DNA of 64,000 bases from Prorocentrum cordatum (lineage: Eukaryota; Sar; Dinophyceae; Prorocentrales; Prorocentraceae): NCBI GenBank assembly GCA_963575745.1, contig CAUYUJ010003036.1, positions 412,778 to 476,777 of the forward strand, given 5' to 3'. Positions 1 to 9,537 of the stretch are shown here, in pieces. Each line of letters begins with the position of its first letter. The stretch's first letter is position 1. The notes under the pieces were generated by a model. It had not been told where the DNA came from, ran no database searches, and saw nothing but the letters and a program-made list of their open reading frames with translations. Both the position numbers and the translations under genes were made by a program.

Positions 1-745
1 TTGATACCCAGCTGCTTGCGGCAAGTCCCGCCACCGTACCAGCGCAGTATTCTAAGTGGCGGCTGTTCGAGCCGTGATGAGGATTATGATGAGGGGGGTA
101 AAGAAAAAAACCGTCACGCGTCGTACCTTTCGCCTTGGTTCTCAATGTGGCAGCCTTGGGGCTGTCTTTGGTTCCCATGGGGCAGTCTCGAGGGTCCCGT
201 GGGGTCTCTTGCCCTCTTGATCCGTCTTGGGCTCCTCTCAGGCCGCCTTGGGCCTCTCTAGCGCCGCCTTGGGGCCCTCGTGGCCGTATGTGGGGAGCTT
301 TGTGGCCGTCGTGCAGCCGTCCTGGCTGGCACCGTCCTGGGCAGTCGGAGGGCCTACTGAGGCCGTCTTGGGTCTTTCTGTGGGCCCTCGCCAGCGTTGG
401 GCCGCCTGGGAGGCCTCTGGGGCCAAGGGGTCCTCTTGGGCCGTCGTTTGGCGCTCTTGGGGGCCTCGTGGCCGTCTGAGGGCCATCTCGGAGGCTTCTT
501 GGGCCGTTCTGAGCCGACAGAGGCCCGACAAGGTGATAATGCGAAAATGCGTCAAGACCGTTCGGATAGCCAACTAGTCACTTGACGCGGGGGTCCCCCA
601 TTATGGGCATCTCTCTTCTGGCGCATTCTGTCATGAGTGGTTCTTCGTGTGAGGGAGGCTACGGGTGAGTGAGACGGTGAGTGAGTGATTCCGAGTGTAG
701 GCGTTGCTCTTTCCCGTCATCCTTTTTTGTGCTACGTTATCTTGG
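1..745. other. GC-rich intergenic spacer, no gene seen
   Basis: The first 500 bases are irregular repeats of a GCCGTCTTGGG/GGCCTC-like word. This keeps several overlapping frames open on both strands without a protein-like composition. The same word type recurs near 3.4, 37.8, 52.8, 54.4-54.9 and 58.6 kb, so it is a genome-wide spacer motif here. No conserved peptide was recognised in any frame. Confidence 0.5.
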
Positions 746-747
746 TC

Positions 748-789
<42 letters not shown>
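746..789. repeat. (CT)n microsatellite
   Basis: A nearly pure CT run with one CCC interruption, followed by a short TA-rich stretch. A complementary GA run lies about 215 bases downstream, so the pair could fold into a long stem. Confidence 0.9.
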
Positions 790-792
<3 letters not shown>

Positions 793-1001
793 TATGTATA
801 TATAGTGTTTTGCGTTGCTCGTTGATGCTCTGAGCGAGTTGCGCGACAGGGTACGCGAGTCAAAATCCAGGCGCACAGCCAGACGCAGCATCGCAACCAC
901 AGAGAAACACTGGGGGCTGAGGGCGTTCACGCCGTGCGAGTGGGTCCGAATATGATGGAGCTTGACCAAGAAGGGCCGTGAGTGCATGCGAGCAGAATAT
1001 T

Positions 1002-1003
<2 letters not shown>

Positions 1004-1058
<55 letters not shown>
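1004..1058. repeat. (GA)n then (CAGA)n microsatellite
   Basis: A pure GA run passes directly into CAGA tetramers. It is complementary to the CT run at 746-789. ORFs crossing it are Ser/Leu- or Arg/Glu-rich artefacts. Confidence 0.9.
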
Positions 1059-2344
1059 CAAACAGAAACTGATTCCCAGGCGCAGACAGAGGCATAGGCA
1101 GCACGCGTCGTGTTTCTCTCGAGAAGTATCGACCAAAATGTCCTGGCCCAGCCAGGCTTGTGAGACCACGCCCGCCGATATTGTTCGCGTCCGCCCGTCT
1201 TTTTTTTTGCACCAGCCGTGGCAGCACGCAGTGAGAGACAGCGATGGCAGTGCGTCCGTCCGCATGTGGCATTGGATCGGCACGGGCACGCGCAGCTGGT
1301 GCCAGACAGGCCCCAACTGGGCCGTCCGATCTTGGCATCGGGTCGGATGCACGACACCGTCGGTGGAGATGACGCCAGTGTGAAAAGGAAAAAAGCTCGC
1401 GCTGCGTCTCTACACGCGGCCGTCCACACGAGGCATCGGACAAGGCTGCTCGGGGGCCGCGACTCGTCGATCAGCGCGGTGTCGAAATGCTCTGCTAAAG
1501 TAGTGTCGCTGGGAAGTGGGGACTGAACCCAAAGTGGTTTGGACTTTGTTGTTCTGTCGTTTCGCCAGATCCAGTGCACATCGTAGCCAGAGATCATTTC
1601 ATGTCTGTCAGCTTCTAAGGAGTATTGGGTACCTGCACGGTTTCCGTGCCAGCGCCTATCTTGGCAACCCGGTCAGGGGCACGTCTGCATCAAAAAAGTA
1701 GCGGCGTCTGCTACCGTCGTCCGCTCGCGCTGCTCAAAGCGGCGCAGGCCTGCCCGCGCCGCGGTGGGCGGGCCCCCTTCCAGCAACTCGCGGGGGTGGG
1801 AGACCGCACCACCATCTGCACGCCGGCCATCGGGGTGGCGCGTGAGAGCATCACGTGCAGGTTCGGCCACCACACATCCTCTCACAGGAGGAAAAAGTAC
1901 CTATACCGCTACCCTTCCCTCGTTGTCCTCCTTTTGGGCATCCTGGGAGGCCCTCGTCGCTACTGCTGGGTTCGCCTCGAAATCCTGATCAGAACGCACC
2001 CTGCGAGGGGTCTGAGGAGTTGCGGTATCGGTACCTCTTGGTTTCCCCAGCATCGTCATGGGTCATGAGTGCCGCGATGGTCCCAGGGCTCCTGGCGCGC
2101 GCAGTCGATGGTCACCGCGGCGCGAATCGTCTGCCTCTGCGAGGCCGTCGTTGTTGGGTAGTTGGCGTGCACGAGCGTGAAGCTGAAGCCAAAGGAATGC
2201 AGAAAAGGCCGCGCGCAAATTTCTTATCGTCGCCGACCTGGTCGGCGTTCTCCGTGGCCTGGAGAACTTGGCCCGGCCAGTCTGGCTGTAGCGCCTCTCG
2301 TCGCCCTCGTGGAAGAGCCCCACATGCTTCACCTGAGCCTGAGT
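1059..2344. other. Spacer, no gene seen
   Basis: Mixed-composition DNA. ORFs of 60-250 codons exist on both strands and overlap one another, but none shows a recognisable domain. I see no RNA gene or repeat of note. Confidence 0.4.
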
Positions 2345-2545
2345 GGGCCAGAGTATGAGTGAGCCTGAGTCAGGGTGAATCTGAACATGAGTGAGCCTGC
2401 GTGTGAGTGAGTTCGAGTATGCGTGAACATGATTGTGAGTGTGTCTGAGTGTGAGTGAGTCCCAATACGATTGGGTGAGTACGAGTAATTTTAGTGTGGG
2501 GTGGACTTGAGTATGCGTGAGCCCGAGTGATGGTGCTACGGGAAG
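2345..2545. repeat. Degenerate GAGT/GTGAGT minisatellite, first tract
   Basis: Repeated GTGAGT, CTGAGT and GTATGAGT words form an irregular tandem array. A second tract of the same type occupies about 2985-3270, and the two flank a diverged tandem repeat. Confidence 0.7.
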
Positions 2546-2629
2546 GCATCCTTCTCGGGACAAAAAAAAACACGAGTTCTTCATGAGAGTGAAAGCCAGC
2601 ATGGGTTCGAAGGGGCCTGTGAGATGTCT

Positions 2630-2985
2630 CCTGCCGGCTTCCTCTTGGAGTGCCAAATGTTATGCTTGCTGCATCGCGGTGATCCTGGGGCTCTGAAGAG
2701 ACACCCTCTGGGGCCCAAGACAGGAATTACACTTGAAAACGAACAATGTGGAGACGAACTGGCCAGTGAAGCAGCTCGTGGTGGCTCCTCAACTGGAACT
2801 CCCGAGTGCCATGCCTGCTGCATCGCGGTGACCTTGGGACTCTGATGACTCATCCTCCAGGGCCCAAAACAAACATTAATATTGAGATCGAACACCAGTT
2901 TTGAGGCGAACGCACCACTGCAACACCCCCATGGCCCATGGCGGCTCCCCCTTTGGGTGGCCCGGGTGCCATGCCTGCTGCGCAG
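2630..2985. repeat. Diverged tandem repeat, unit about 155-165 bp
   Basis: The words TGCTGCATCGCGGTGA and GGGCCCAA recur near 2667, 2817 and 2865, and a third, weaker copy ends at about 2985. The units are strongly diverged, which indicates age. No coding function is apparent. Confidence 0.5.
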
Positions 2986-3270
2986 GAGTATGAGTGAGTT
3001 GTAGTATAAACGAGGCCGATTGTGAGCGAATCTGAACAGAGTGAGCCTGAGTGTGAATGAGTCTGAGTATGAAAGAATCCGATTGTGAGTGAGCTTCCTT
3101 ACGTGTGAGTCTCAATGTGCGTTGGTCTGAATATCAGTCAGTCAGAGTGCGAGTGGATCTGAGCATGCGCAAACAGAGTGTGAGAAATTCTGAGTGTGAG
3201 TTAGCCTGAGTGTGAAGGGGTATGAGTATGGGTGAATATGGGCACGGGTGGGGTCCAGCGTCAGCGGGAG
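2985..3270. repeat. Degenerate GAGT/GTGAGT minisatellite, second tract
   Basis: Same sequence type as 2345-2545, with GTGAGT, TCTGAGT and CCTGAGTGTGA words repeated irregularly. Confidence 0.7.
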
Positions 3271-4810
3271 AGGAAGGAGAAAGGTGAGTGAGGAGGCGGT
3301 GGCGTCCCAGAAATAACAAGAACCCCCCCTTAGGATGCAGGGAACGGATTGGGCTCGCTCCGGTCTTCTCGTGGACCTCTCGTGGCCTTCTTGGGTCCTT
3401 TCGGAGGCACATTGGGCCGCCTTGGGGCCTTGCCATCTCGGCGGCCTCGGTGTCTTGCCTGGGCCGTCTTGGAAGCCGCCTTGGGTATCCTGGACATCTT
3501 GGAGTGCGCCAGGCAGGCGCCATGCCGCCCAGGACGACTCGCCGCCAGAGCTGCTGCAAGGCTCGAGCCTGGGGATCAAATGTGGCGAGGGTATCTCGGG
3601 CGAAGCGCCTGGCCCGCCCTACCGACGCGTCTGGGACTTGCTCAGGGAGGGGCTGCTCAGAAGGATAAGGAGCAGGAATGGTGCAGCAGGAGGAGGAGGA
3701 GGAGGAGGCTCCACAGCAGCAGCTGCAGCAGCAGAGCGAGCGTCGGGAGCAGCCGATGAGGGAAGCGATGCGCGCAGCTGGATGTCAGCAGGGCGCGGGG
3801 GGGGTCCATGGGAGGACTACAGAAGCCCAACCCTACCAGACAGCACTTGATATTCTGCCGCGCCTTCGCGCGCCAGGGGGCAAGGTGGCAGATTCCTGAT
3901 CGTCTTGGGGCCTTGCCTGGGGCCTCCAGCAGCCGTGCGAGGATTCCCCCCCCCCCCCCGTGTCAGCCCCCAATGCTCCCGAAGGCACGCCCACACAGCC
4001 CGACAAGGCCCAGACGTGACCAGAGGGCCCCGACAGGCTCCCAAAAAGCTCCCAAGGTACTGCCAAGAGGTCCCACAGAGGCTCCAAGACAGCCTCAGAC
4101 GCTCATGGCAGTCCCTATCGTAGCACCAAGGGCCCTCGCTTCTTCCACGTCCTGGTCCTTCTCCTCGTGCTCCTCTTCCCTCTTCTCTTCGTCGTCCTCC
4201 TCATCGTCTTCCTTACTGCCATCATTATTCTCCTCCAAGTTGTGCGTTCACTTCGTCTTCCTGCTAGTCGTCCTCCCCGTCGTCATCGTACTCTCCCGCC
4301 TCGTGATACTCGTCCTCCTCGTCGCCTTCTGCCTCGAGAGCCTCGTCCTCGTCCTCCCCGCTCTCCCCCTCCTCGTCCACGCTGTCCCCTCGTTTTGCAC
4401 GCCGCAGTCCTCCCACCCCCCCTCGTCGATGTTGTCGCCTTTTTCCCTCTGGTGCTCGCTCTCCTCGTCTTCATCGTCCTCGTCCGTGTGCGTGTCTTCG
4501 TTCTCTCAGTCCTTCTGGTCCTCCTCGCCGTCATCCTCTTCCTCATCGCCGTCCTCCTCACCCGCCTCTATGTATTCCTTCTCTCCCTTCTTGTCTTCTT
4601 TGTCTTGCGAGCCAGGTGGACAAGAGCGGCGCTGCACGTGCTTGTTTGGTGAGGTTTTGATCGCCCCGATGCCTGTCCGGGGCCTCCATCAGCCGTGCCG
4701 GGATTTCCCTCTGGAGGCCTCCAAGGACTTCCAGTGTGAGCCCATGCCGCTCTGGCACAGCGGCAGGCCGTCCTGAAAGGCCGTCCGCCTCCAGGGGCCC
4801 GCCCCCTGGA
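3271..4810. other. Low-complexity spacer (TTGGG words, CAG/GAG and TCC/TCG trinucleotides)
   Basis: From 3380 to 3500 lies the GCCGCCTTGGG word. From 3678 to 3740 GAG and CAG trinucleotides encode poly-Glu/Gln or Gly/Ala, depending on frame. From about 4140 to 4590 there is degenerate TCC/TCG/CTC trinucleotide DNA that reads as Ser-, Leu/Val- or Arg-rich in the three frames. The ORFs follow the trinucleotide composition and carry no domain. Confidence 0.5.
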
Positions 4811-4812
4811 GC

Positions 4813-4892
4813 AGGAGGAGGAGGAGGAGGAGGAGGAGGAGGAGGAGGAGGAGGAGTGGGAGGAGGAGGAGGAGGAGGAGGAGGAGGAGGAG
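4813..4892. repeat. (GGA)n microsatellite
   Basis: A nearly pure GGA run with a single GTGGGA interruption. It is open in all frames as poly-Gly, poly-Glu or poly-Arg, and as poly-Pro, poly-Ser or poly-Leu on the other strand. Confidence 0.95.
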
Positions 4893-5258
4893 TTTTCTGG
4901 AGGTCTCTGGAGACTTCCGCGAAGACCTCTGGCAGATACGCGCCGCCGCGACGCAGCAACTACGCCTCTGGAGGAAGTTTTCGGCATTTTCGGGAGCTCT
5001 GGGGAGTGGTCTGGTCCGGTCCGGTCTTGCGTGGTCGGGCTCGGTTTGGTGTGTCATTGTGATTCGGTCCAGCCGGGTCTGGTCGGTCGGAGGAGACGGA
5101 GGGGGAGCTGCAGGAACAGGAGTCAGAGAGAGTGAGAGAGTGAGAGCGAGAGCCACGCCATGAAGAAAATCTTCTGGTGCCTCTGAAGAATCTTGGTTGC
5201 CTCTTGAGTGCGTTTGGGGGAGGGCATTTTCGGCCGTCTCAGGCTCAGGGGCCCCTTT
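4893..5258. other. Spacer, no gene seen
   Basis: Short stretch with GGTCTGGTC words and a brief GAGA run near 5127-5155. No convincing coding frame or RNA gene. Confidence 0.4.
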
Positions 5259-5438
5259 ACGGTCGGACCGAAGGAGAAGATCGAGGTCGGTTCGCTGAGG
5301 GTAATTACCAACATGTTTTTCGTGAGTGTTATATGTTCTTATGCATCCTGGGGGAGGGTACCCCCAAATGTTCTTCAGTTTGTCCAGTGGAGTGTCTCAT
5401 ATTCTTGAAGGATGTGATGATGTCTTCGGTCCGACCGT
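5259..5438. mobile_element. MITE-like element, copy 1
   Basis: A 180-bp segment bounded by perfect 14-bp terminal inverted repeats: CGGTCGGACCGAAG at 5260-5273 and its complement at 5424-5437. TA lies immediately outside each end, which fits a TA target-site duplication of the Tc1/mariner or PIF/Harbinger kind. There is no internal transposase, so it would be non-autonomous. A diverged copy at 5974-6152 shares internal words such as AAGATCGAGGTCGG and GTTTGGAGTG-like text. The assignment to a DNA-transposon superfamily is inference. Confidence 0.6.
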
Positions 5439-5973
5439 ACAGTCTTGGAACTTTCTTGGGCTGTGGCGCCCTCTTGGGGGCACTTGGGAGCATGTGGAGG
5501 CCTCTCCAGAGCTTCTCGGAGGTCGTTTTAGGAGTCTCCCGATTCATGAGTGCTTTTTGGGCCGTCGCAGATTTCTTTGGGGCGTGTCTGGGGAGGATCT
5601 TAGGCCGTCTTTGATAATTGCAGTGCTTACCTGAGACATGGGGCAGTAGCGCGGCGGAATGCATCGCCCTTTGTAGGCGTTATCTTGGATGCCCAAACAA
5701 GCCCCCAAACGCTCAGACCGTTTGGGGGTATGCTTCGACCTCCAACCTCCAATACTGGTTTTGCAATCCTGCTGTCCCAAGTCCGCGAAGGGGGCGGACC
5801 TGGGTCACCCGAGGCTGGGGCTGGGGCGTTGTCCTCCTTGGCGGCCGCGCAAGAGCATGAGGCAGCCGCCCACCCGCGCGCGGCGCGAAGCGCGAGGTTC
5901 GGAGGCCCTGCTAGCGCAGGTCTCTGGTTGAGGTTTCGGGAGGTCCAACAGGGCAAACAAAGCGCGCAATTTC
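5439..5973. other. Spacer between the two MITE-like copies
   Basis: GC-rich DNA with overlapping ORFs on both strands and no recognisable domain. Confidence 0.4.
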
Positions 5974-6152
5974 CGGTCGGACCGAAGTGTAAGATCGAGG
6001 TCGGCTCGGGTACCCTAGTGCTCTGCGTCTCTTGTCGCACGTTATGTGCATTCTGGAGAAGGGTACCCTCGGTGATCTCATGGTTTGGAGTGTTTTTGCC
6101 GGCGGAGGGTCTCATGCTCTTGATGGATGGTCATCTGCCCTTGGTCCGGCTG
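5974..6152. mobile_element. MITE-like element, copy 2 (diverged)
   Basis: Same order of motifs and nearly the same length (179 bp) as the copy at 5259-5438. The left terminal repeat CGGTCGGACCGAAG is intact. The right one has decayed to a CTTGGTCCGGCTG-like form. No clear target-site duplication remains. Confidence 0.55.
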
Positions 6153-6156
6153 TAGG

Positions 6157-6603
6157 TCACCCCCAGGGGCGCGAAGATAATCGCGCTTCGCGCGTCGCGG
6201 CTTGGGTTGGACATCCGCCTTTCTCCAGGGCTGCGAGGCGAGGGCGCGAAGATAACCGCGCGTGAAGTTTCGGAGGCTGCCAGAAGGGCTCGTTGGACAA
6301 GGTTGGTTTCGCTGGACCTCGAGGTCCCTCCAGCCCGACCTTAGACACTCCAGCACGACCTGAGGCGCCCCAGCAGCCATCGAAATCACCCTTCTTGAAC
6401 CAGACCTTCTCGCCGTCCTCGAAAGTTAGGTGACCTAGGCAACATCGTCCCCGCTCTCTCGGATTTCGATCGGACTGACGTGGTCGGATCTTCCAATGCA
6501 GACTCGCCCCCTCAGGCATCGACTCGGCAGATGCGCTGTCCTCGCTGCTGCCCGCGCTCGACCTGGCGAACTCCGACCTGCCTGGAGCCTTCTTCGGCAG
6601 CAC
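6157..6603 (-). CDS. Weak candidate ORF, 148 aa, unknown
   Basis: The ORF begins MLPKKAPGRSEF. It has a Ser/Glu-rich polar stretch, then a mixed segment with HLTFEDGEKVWFKKGDF, which looks more like real protein than the repeat-derived ORFs around it. The C-terminal third is Arg/Pro/Ala-rich and overlaps a short direct repeat (GGCGCGAAGATAA at about 6168 and 6243), so if real it would be an exon fragment. I do not recognise a family, and chance is a serious alternative. Confidence 0.15.
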   Translation of the reverse strand: MLPKKAPGRSEFARSSAGSSEDSASAESMPEGASLHWKIRPRQSDRNPRERGRCCLGHLTFEDGEKVWFKKGDFDGCWGASGRAGVSKVGLEGPRGPAKPTLSNEPFWQPPKLHARLSSRPRLAALEKGGCPTQAATREARLSSRPWG

Positions 6604-6640
6604 GGGCGTACCGCAGCCAATTCAGGTGAACTGAAGCCCG

Positions 6641-6758
6641 GGCCGCCCAAATGTTGGTCCGAGTAGAATGTGTCGGAGGATCGCGCCGCATCGCTGGTTC
6701 ATCAGCGATGCGGCGCGATCAAGACCACCCTATCTACTCCAGCCCCGCTTGGGCGGCC
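6641..6758. repeat. Nested inverted repeat with a perfect 18-bp central hairpin
   Basis: The core is GATCGCGCCGCATCGCTG at 6679-6696, a 6-base loop, and its exact complement at 6703-6720. Outside it, GAGTAGA (6661-6667) pairs with TCTACTC (6732-6738), and GGCCGCCCAA (6641-6650) pairs with TTGGGCGGCC (6749-6758). The whole could extrude as one cruciform or be transcribed as one long hairpin. Confidence 0.8.
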
Positions 6759-6843
6759 TCAATGAAATAAACATGAAATCACAATCTGAGGTTCAGTGCC
6801 AGGCTTCCATTAGAAGTCACCAAACATGCTACATATGAACTTT

Positions 6844-6994
6844 CGAAGGTCCGCGCAGAGTTCTTGGGTCGGCGCTGGACCCCTCTCCCCGCGCCCCCCA
6901 GGCTGTGTCTTCAGTGCGCTTCGCTCGCCAAGTGAGGGGTGTGTGTGGAGGGGTCAGCGCCGACCCAAGAAATCCGCGTGGACCTCCGAAGGAA
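6844..6994. repeat. Large imperfect inverted repeat
   Basis: The left arm at about 6844-6886 contains TTCTTGGGTCGGCGCTG. The right arm at about 6953-6994 contains the complement CAGCGCCGACCCAAGAA, with pairing continuing over about 40 bases on each side. The loop is about 65 bases and contains no gene. It is probably a foldback-type repeat. Confidence 0.7.
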
Positions 6995-7734
6995 TGTATG
7001 TGTGCAGTGTCTGTGGTTTCCGTCGAGGCATCCTCGCCAGCTCTTTGGGCCGCGATGTAGATAAATGTCGCTGGCCGATCGGGCCTCGGTGTGCACGTGC
7101 GCACGGCAGGCTGCGCCGCTTCTCCCAGGCCCGTGTTCTCCGTTCGTTGACGGGGTCGGTGCCTTCAATAGTATACCAGTTGACCCGTTTCACGCTGTGG
7201 CTTCAGCCGTGCAGTCGCGTTATCTTTTTCTCATCTCTCTCTCTCTCTCGCTCTCTCTCTCTCTCTCATTCTCTTGTTCTGTTTGCTACATAGTTTTTTT
7301 GCTCTCTCTCTCTATATATATATGTATGTAAATTCATGTCCTTATCCTCCCTCGGTCTCTCTGCAGGGCTCAATATTATCCCATCCTTGGTTAGACTGCG
7401 CCGCAGATGTGTCCTATCTTCTGCGAACTGTCCTCATTCATCGAGGAGGAAAATATGTGGTGTAGACGCGCCAGAGTCGCCAAGGAGCAGCTCTTATCTT
7501 TGGCCCCAGCCCTGTTTGAACGGGCCGCGGGCGTTCGGCGCAGAAGGAAAACGGCATCCCGACCAGGTTGAGGCCGTTGCGTCGATGGTTCACACCGCAA
7601 GGAGCCAACGTGAAGGAGTTGGTCAACGGATGATACAGATGCAGCAATTTTTGAATGAGTTCGCCCTCCGTTGCCCCCCACCCCCCCTGGGATTTCGCGT
7701 CGATGGGATTGGTTGGTTCACTGACTGATCGGAC
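6995..7734. other. Spacer with (CT)n tract at about 7222-7271
   Basis: A CT microsatellite followed by a short TA run (about 7312-7327) lies in otherwise unremarkable DNA. The CT-then-TA arrangement resembles 746-805. No gene recognised. Confidence 0.4.
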
Positions 7735-7870
7735 GGCAGGCTGGCAATTCGGCTGGTTGGCTGGCTGGTTGTCTGGTCAGATGGTTGGCAGATTGGCTGG
7801 GTAGTTGGTTTGTTGAAGGGTTGGTTGGCGGGCTTGCTGGCCTGTTTGAAGGCTGGTTGGGTGGCTCGCG
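7735..7870. repeat. Degenerate (GGTT/GGCT)n tract
   Basis: Repeated GGTTGGCTGGCTGGTT words. A 353-codon plus-strand ORF starts within this tract (7785-8846), but its sequence mirrors the nucleotide repeats and has no domain, so it is not called as a gene. Confidence 0.7.
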
Positions 7871-7879
7871 GGTTCAGAG

Positions 7880-8380
7880 CGCGGATCCATTATTGGGCAG
7901 AAGGAGCCATTTCCTCGAAGGAGCGGGCTCGTCATGTTTTTTGGGGTGCCTTGGTCTCGAAGTCGCGGATCCAGATTGTTACCAGGGATCGTGGTCTCGA
8001 AGGCGCGGACCAATCGCTGTTTGCAGACATTGTGGCCGCCGAGGCACGGGTCCGTTGTTTCTTGCTAGGAGTCGTGGCCTCAAAGGATCGAGCTCATGTT
8101 TATTACTACAGTCGACCCGCAGAGTAAGGATAGGCATCCCTCCGAAGGGTACCCTTGCATCCTTGCCTCCTGGGTCGATCCTTGGACGCTTTCGTTGGCC
8201 GAGCCCCGCTCGAAACGCTTCGAAATGGGCGTCCAAGGCCCTTGCATCCTTATCGCACATCCTTACTATGCGGGTTGACTGTATTGTTCGCGGCCTTCAG
8301 CTCGCGGATCCATCGCTCTCGTTTCAGGGGGTCGTTGCCGCGAAGGCACGGGCCCGGAGCCCTCTCCAAGCAGGCTTGCT
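7880..8380. repeat. Dispersed diverged minisatellite (CGTGGCCTCGAAGGCGCGGA family)
   Basis: The word GTGGCCTCGAAGGCGCGGAC or close variants recurs near 7912, 7956, 7994, 8033, 8077 and 8335. It occurs again at 31777-31870, so the family is dispersed. The inverted repeat at 8105-8284 lies inside this block. Confidence 0.5.
8105..8284. repeat. Inverted repeat, arms about 26 bp plus inner stem
   Basis: The left arm (8105-8132) holds CAGTCGACCCGCAGAGTAAGG. The right arm (about 8259-8284) holds the near-complement CCTTACTATGCGGGTTGACTG. Inside, CCTTGGACGC pairs with GCGTCCAAGG. This is a candidate foldback element. Confidence 0.6.
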
Positions 8381-8929
8381 TGTGGGAGCCTTAGCGCAGG
8401 CCAGACAGAAATGGCCCACTGCTCTCCGCTTCTGTTTTGCCCTGTCATCTTGGTATCGCTCGGACGTGTGCACTTTTTCTCGACGGGGATTATTAAAGAG
8501 CATCCTGGATCATCCTGCGAAAAAAACACGCACGACACCGAAAAAACAGGGACTGGACGTCCGAGCGATGGCCAGTCATCGTCAAACTGTACGCACGGCT
8601 TCCTCAGTCGGCGCATGGCCTCCCCTGCAATCCGCGCGGCCGCCCCTGCATCCGCAAGGACTTCCTCTGCCACTCCAGTGGCTCCCTCGGTATCGGCATG
8701 GCGTCATCTGCTATTCCAATGGCTTCCTGTGGCTAGTCCAATGGCGTTCTAACAATCGTTCAGAGATCGTCAAAACTGTCTGGGTGTTCCTCAGCATCCG
8801 CATAGCCTCCTCTGCTATCCGTATGGCTTCCTCTCTATCCGCATGATCTCCCCTGTTATTCCAACAGCTTCCTGTGGCCATTCCAATGGCGTCCCAACAA
8901 TCGTCCAACAGTGGTCAAGCTCCGAAGTA
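8381..8929. other. Spacer with a short direct duplication
   Basis: The phrase CTTCCTGTGGC followed by CCAATGGCGT appears near 8725 and 8869, and GCATCCGCATAGCCTCCTCT-like words recur between. No gene seen. Confidence 0.4.
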
Positions 8930-9130
8930 GAGTAGAGCAAATTATAGTAGGGTAGAGAAGAGTAGGTGAGTAGAGTAGAGCAGAATAGAGTAGAGTAGAG
9001 TAGAGTAAAGCACTGCAGAGCAGGGCAGAGTAGAGGAGAGCGGAGTAGAGTAGCGTAGAGCAGGAGTAGAGTAGAGTAGAGTAGAGTAGAGTAGAGTAGA
9101 GTAGAGTAGAGTAGAGTAGAGTAGAGTAGA
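8930..9130. repeat. (TAGAG)n pentanucleotide array, tract 1
   Basis: Tandem GTAGAGTAGAG repeats, degenerate at the left and pure from about 9066 to 9130. Further tracts lie at 9488-9536, 10165-10230, about 30000-30125 and 30990-31160. Confidence 0.9.
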
Positions 9131-9378
9131 CTGGCTGAGGCCGGGCGCGCTGGAGGAGCTGCGGCACCAAGGCCTGGAGTACGAGCCGATGGTCTTCAGC
9201 TGCTACGGCCGCCTCGAAGAAGGGGCCGACGCGCGCGCAGCCCGGATGGCAAGACGCGCGGTTCACGGGAGGGGCCCAGCGGACATCTGGATCTTCGAGC
9301 GGCGGCTTCGCCAGCGGCTCGGCGCGGAGATCTGGCGCCGCAGCGCGGCGGTGTGCCGCCGCTGCATGGGGGGGCGGC
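9131..9378 (+). pseudogene. Probable LINE reverse-transcriptase C-terminal fragment
   Basis: One plus-strand frame reads LEYEPMVFSCYGRLEEGAD, then a polar stretch, then WIFERRLRQRLGAEIWRRSA and AVCRRCM. This Trp/Arg-rich helical ending, preceded by a short hydrophobic phrase with a YGRLEEGAD-like turn, resembles the C-terminal tails I recall from dinoflagellate non-LTR retrotransposon proteins (from memory, not searched). It starts directly after the TAGAG array and decays into Arg/Gly-rich sequence, so it is at most a scrap, and only the last about 75 residues of such a protein are present. A host exon fragment is the main alternative. Confidence 0.4.
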
Positions 9379-9487
9379 GCGGTGGACGAGGACGCCGCTT
9401 GGGAGGCGGCTCTCGCGGGCGGCGGCGCATCAGGCGCCTCTGCTGGAGGTGGTCGCCAGGTTGCCGTCTGCTACGGCGGAGAAAAGA

Positions 9488-9536
9488 AGTAGAGCCGAGT
9501 AGAGTAGAGTGGAGTGGAGTGGAGTGGAGTAGAGTA
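9488..9536. repeat. (TAGAG/GGAGT)n pentanucleotide array, tract 2
   Basis: A short tract of GTAGAG and GGAGT pentamers separating the LINE scrap from the ORF-bearing segment to its right. Confidence 0.85.
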
Positions 9537-9537
9537 C

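Noticed and set aside
7785-8846. 353-codon plus-strand ORF
   Set aside because: Its N-terminus comes from a GGTT/GGCT microsatellite and the rest from the dispersed minisatellite and inverted repeat. No domain or plausible protein composition.
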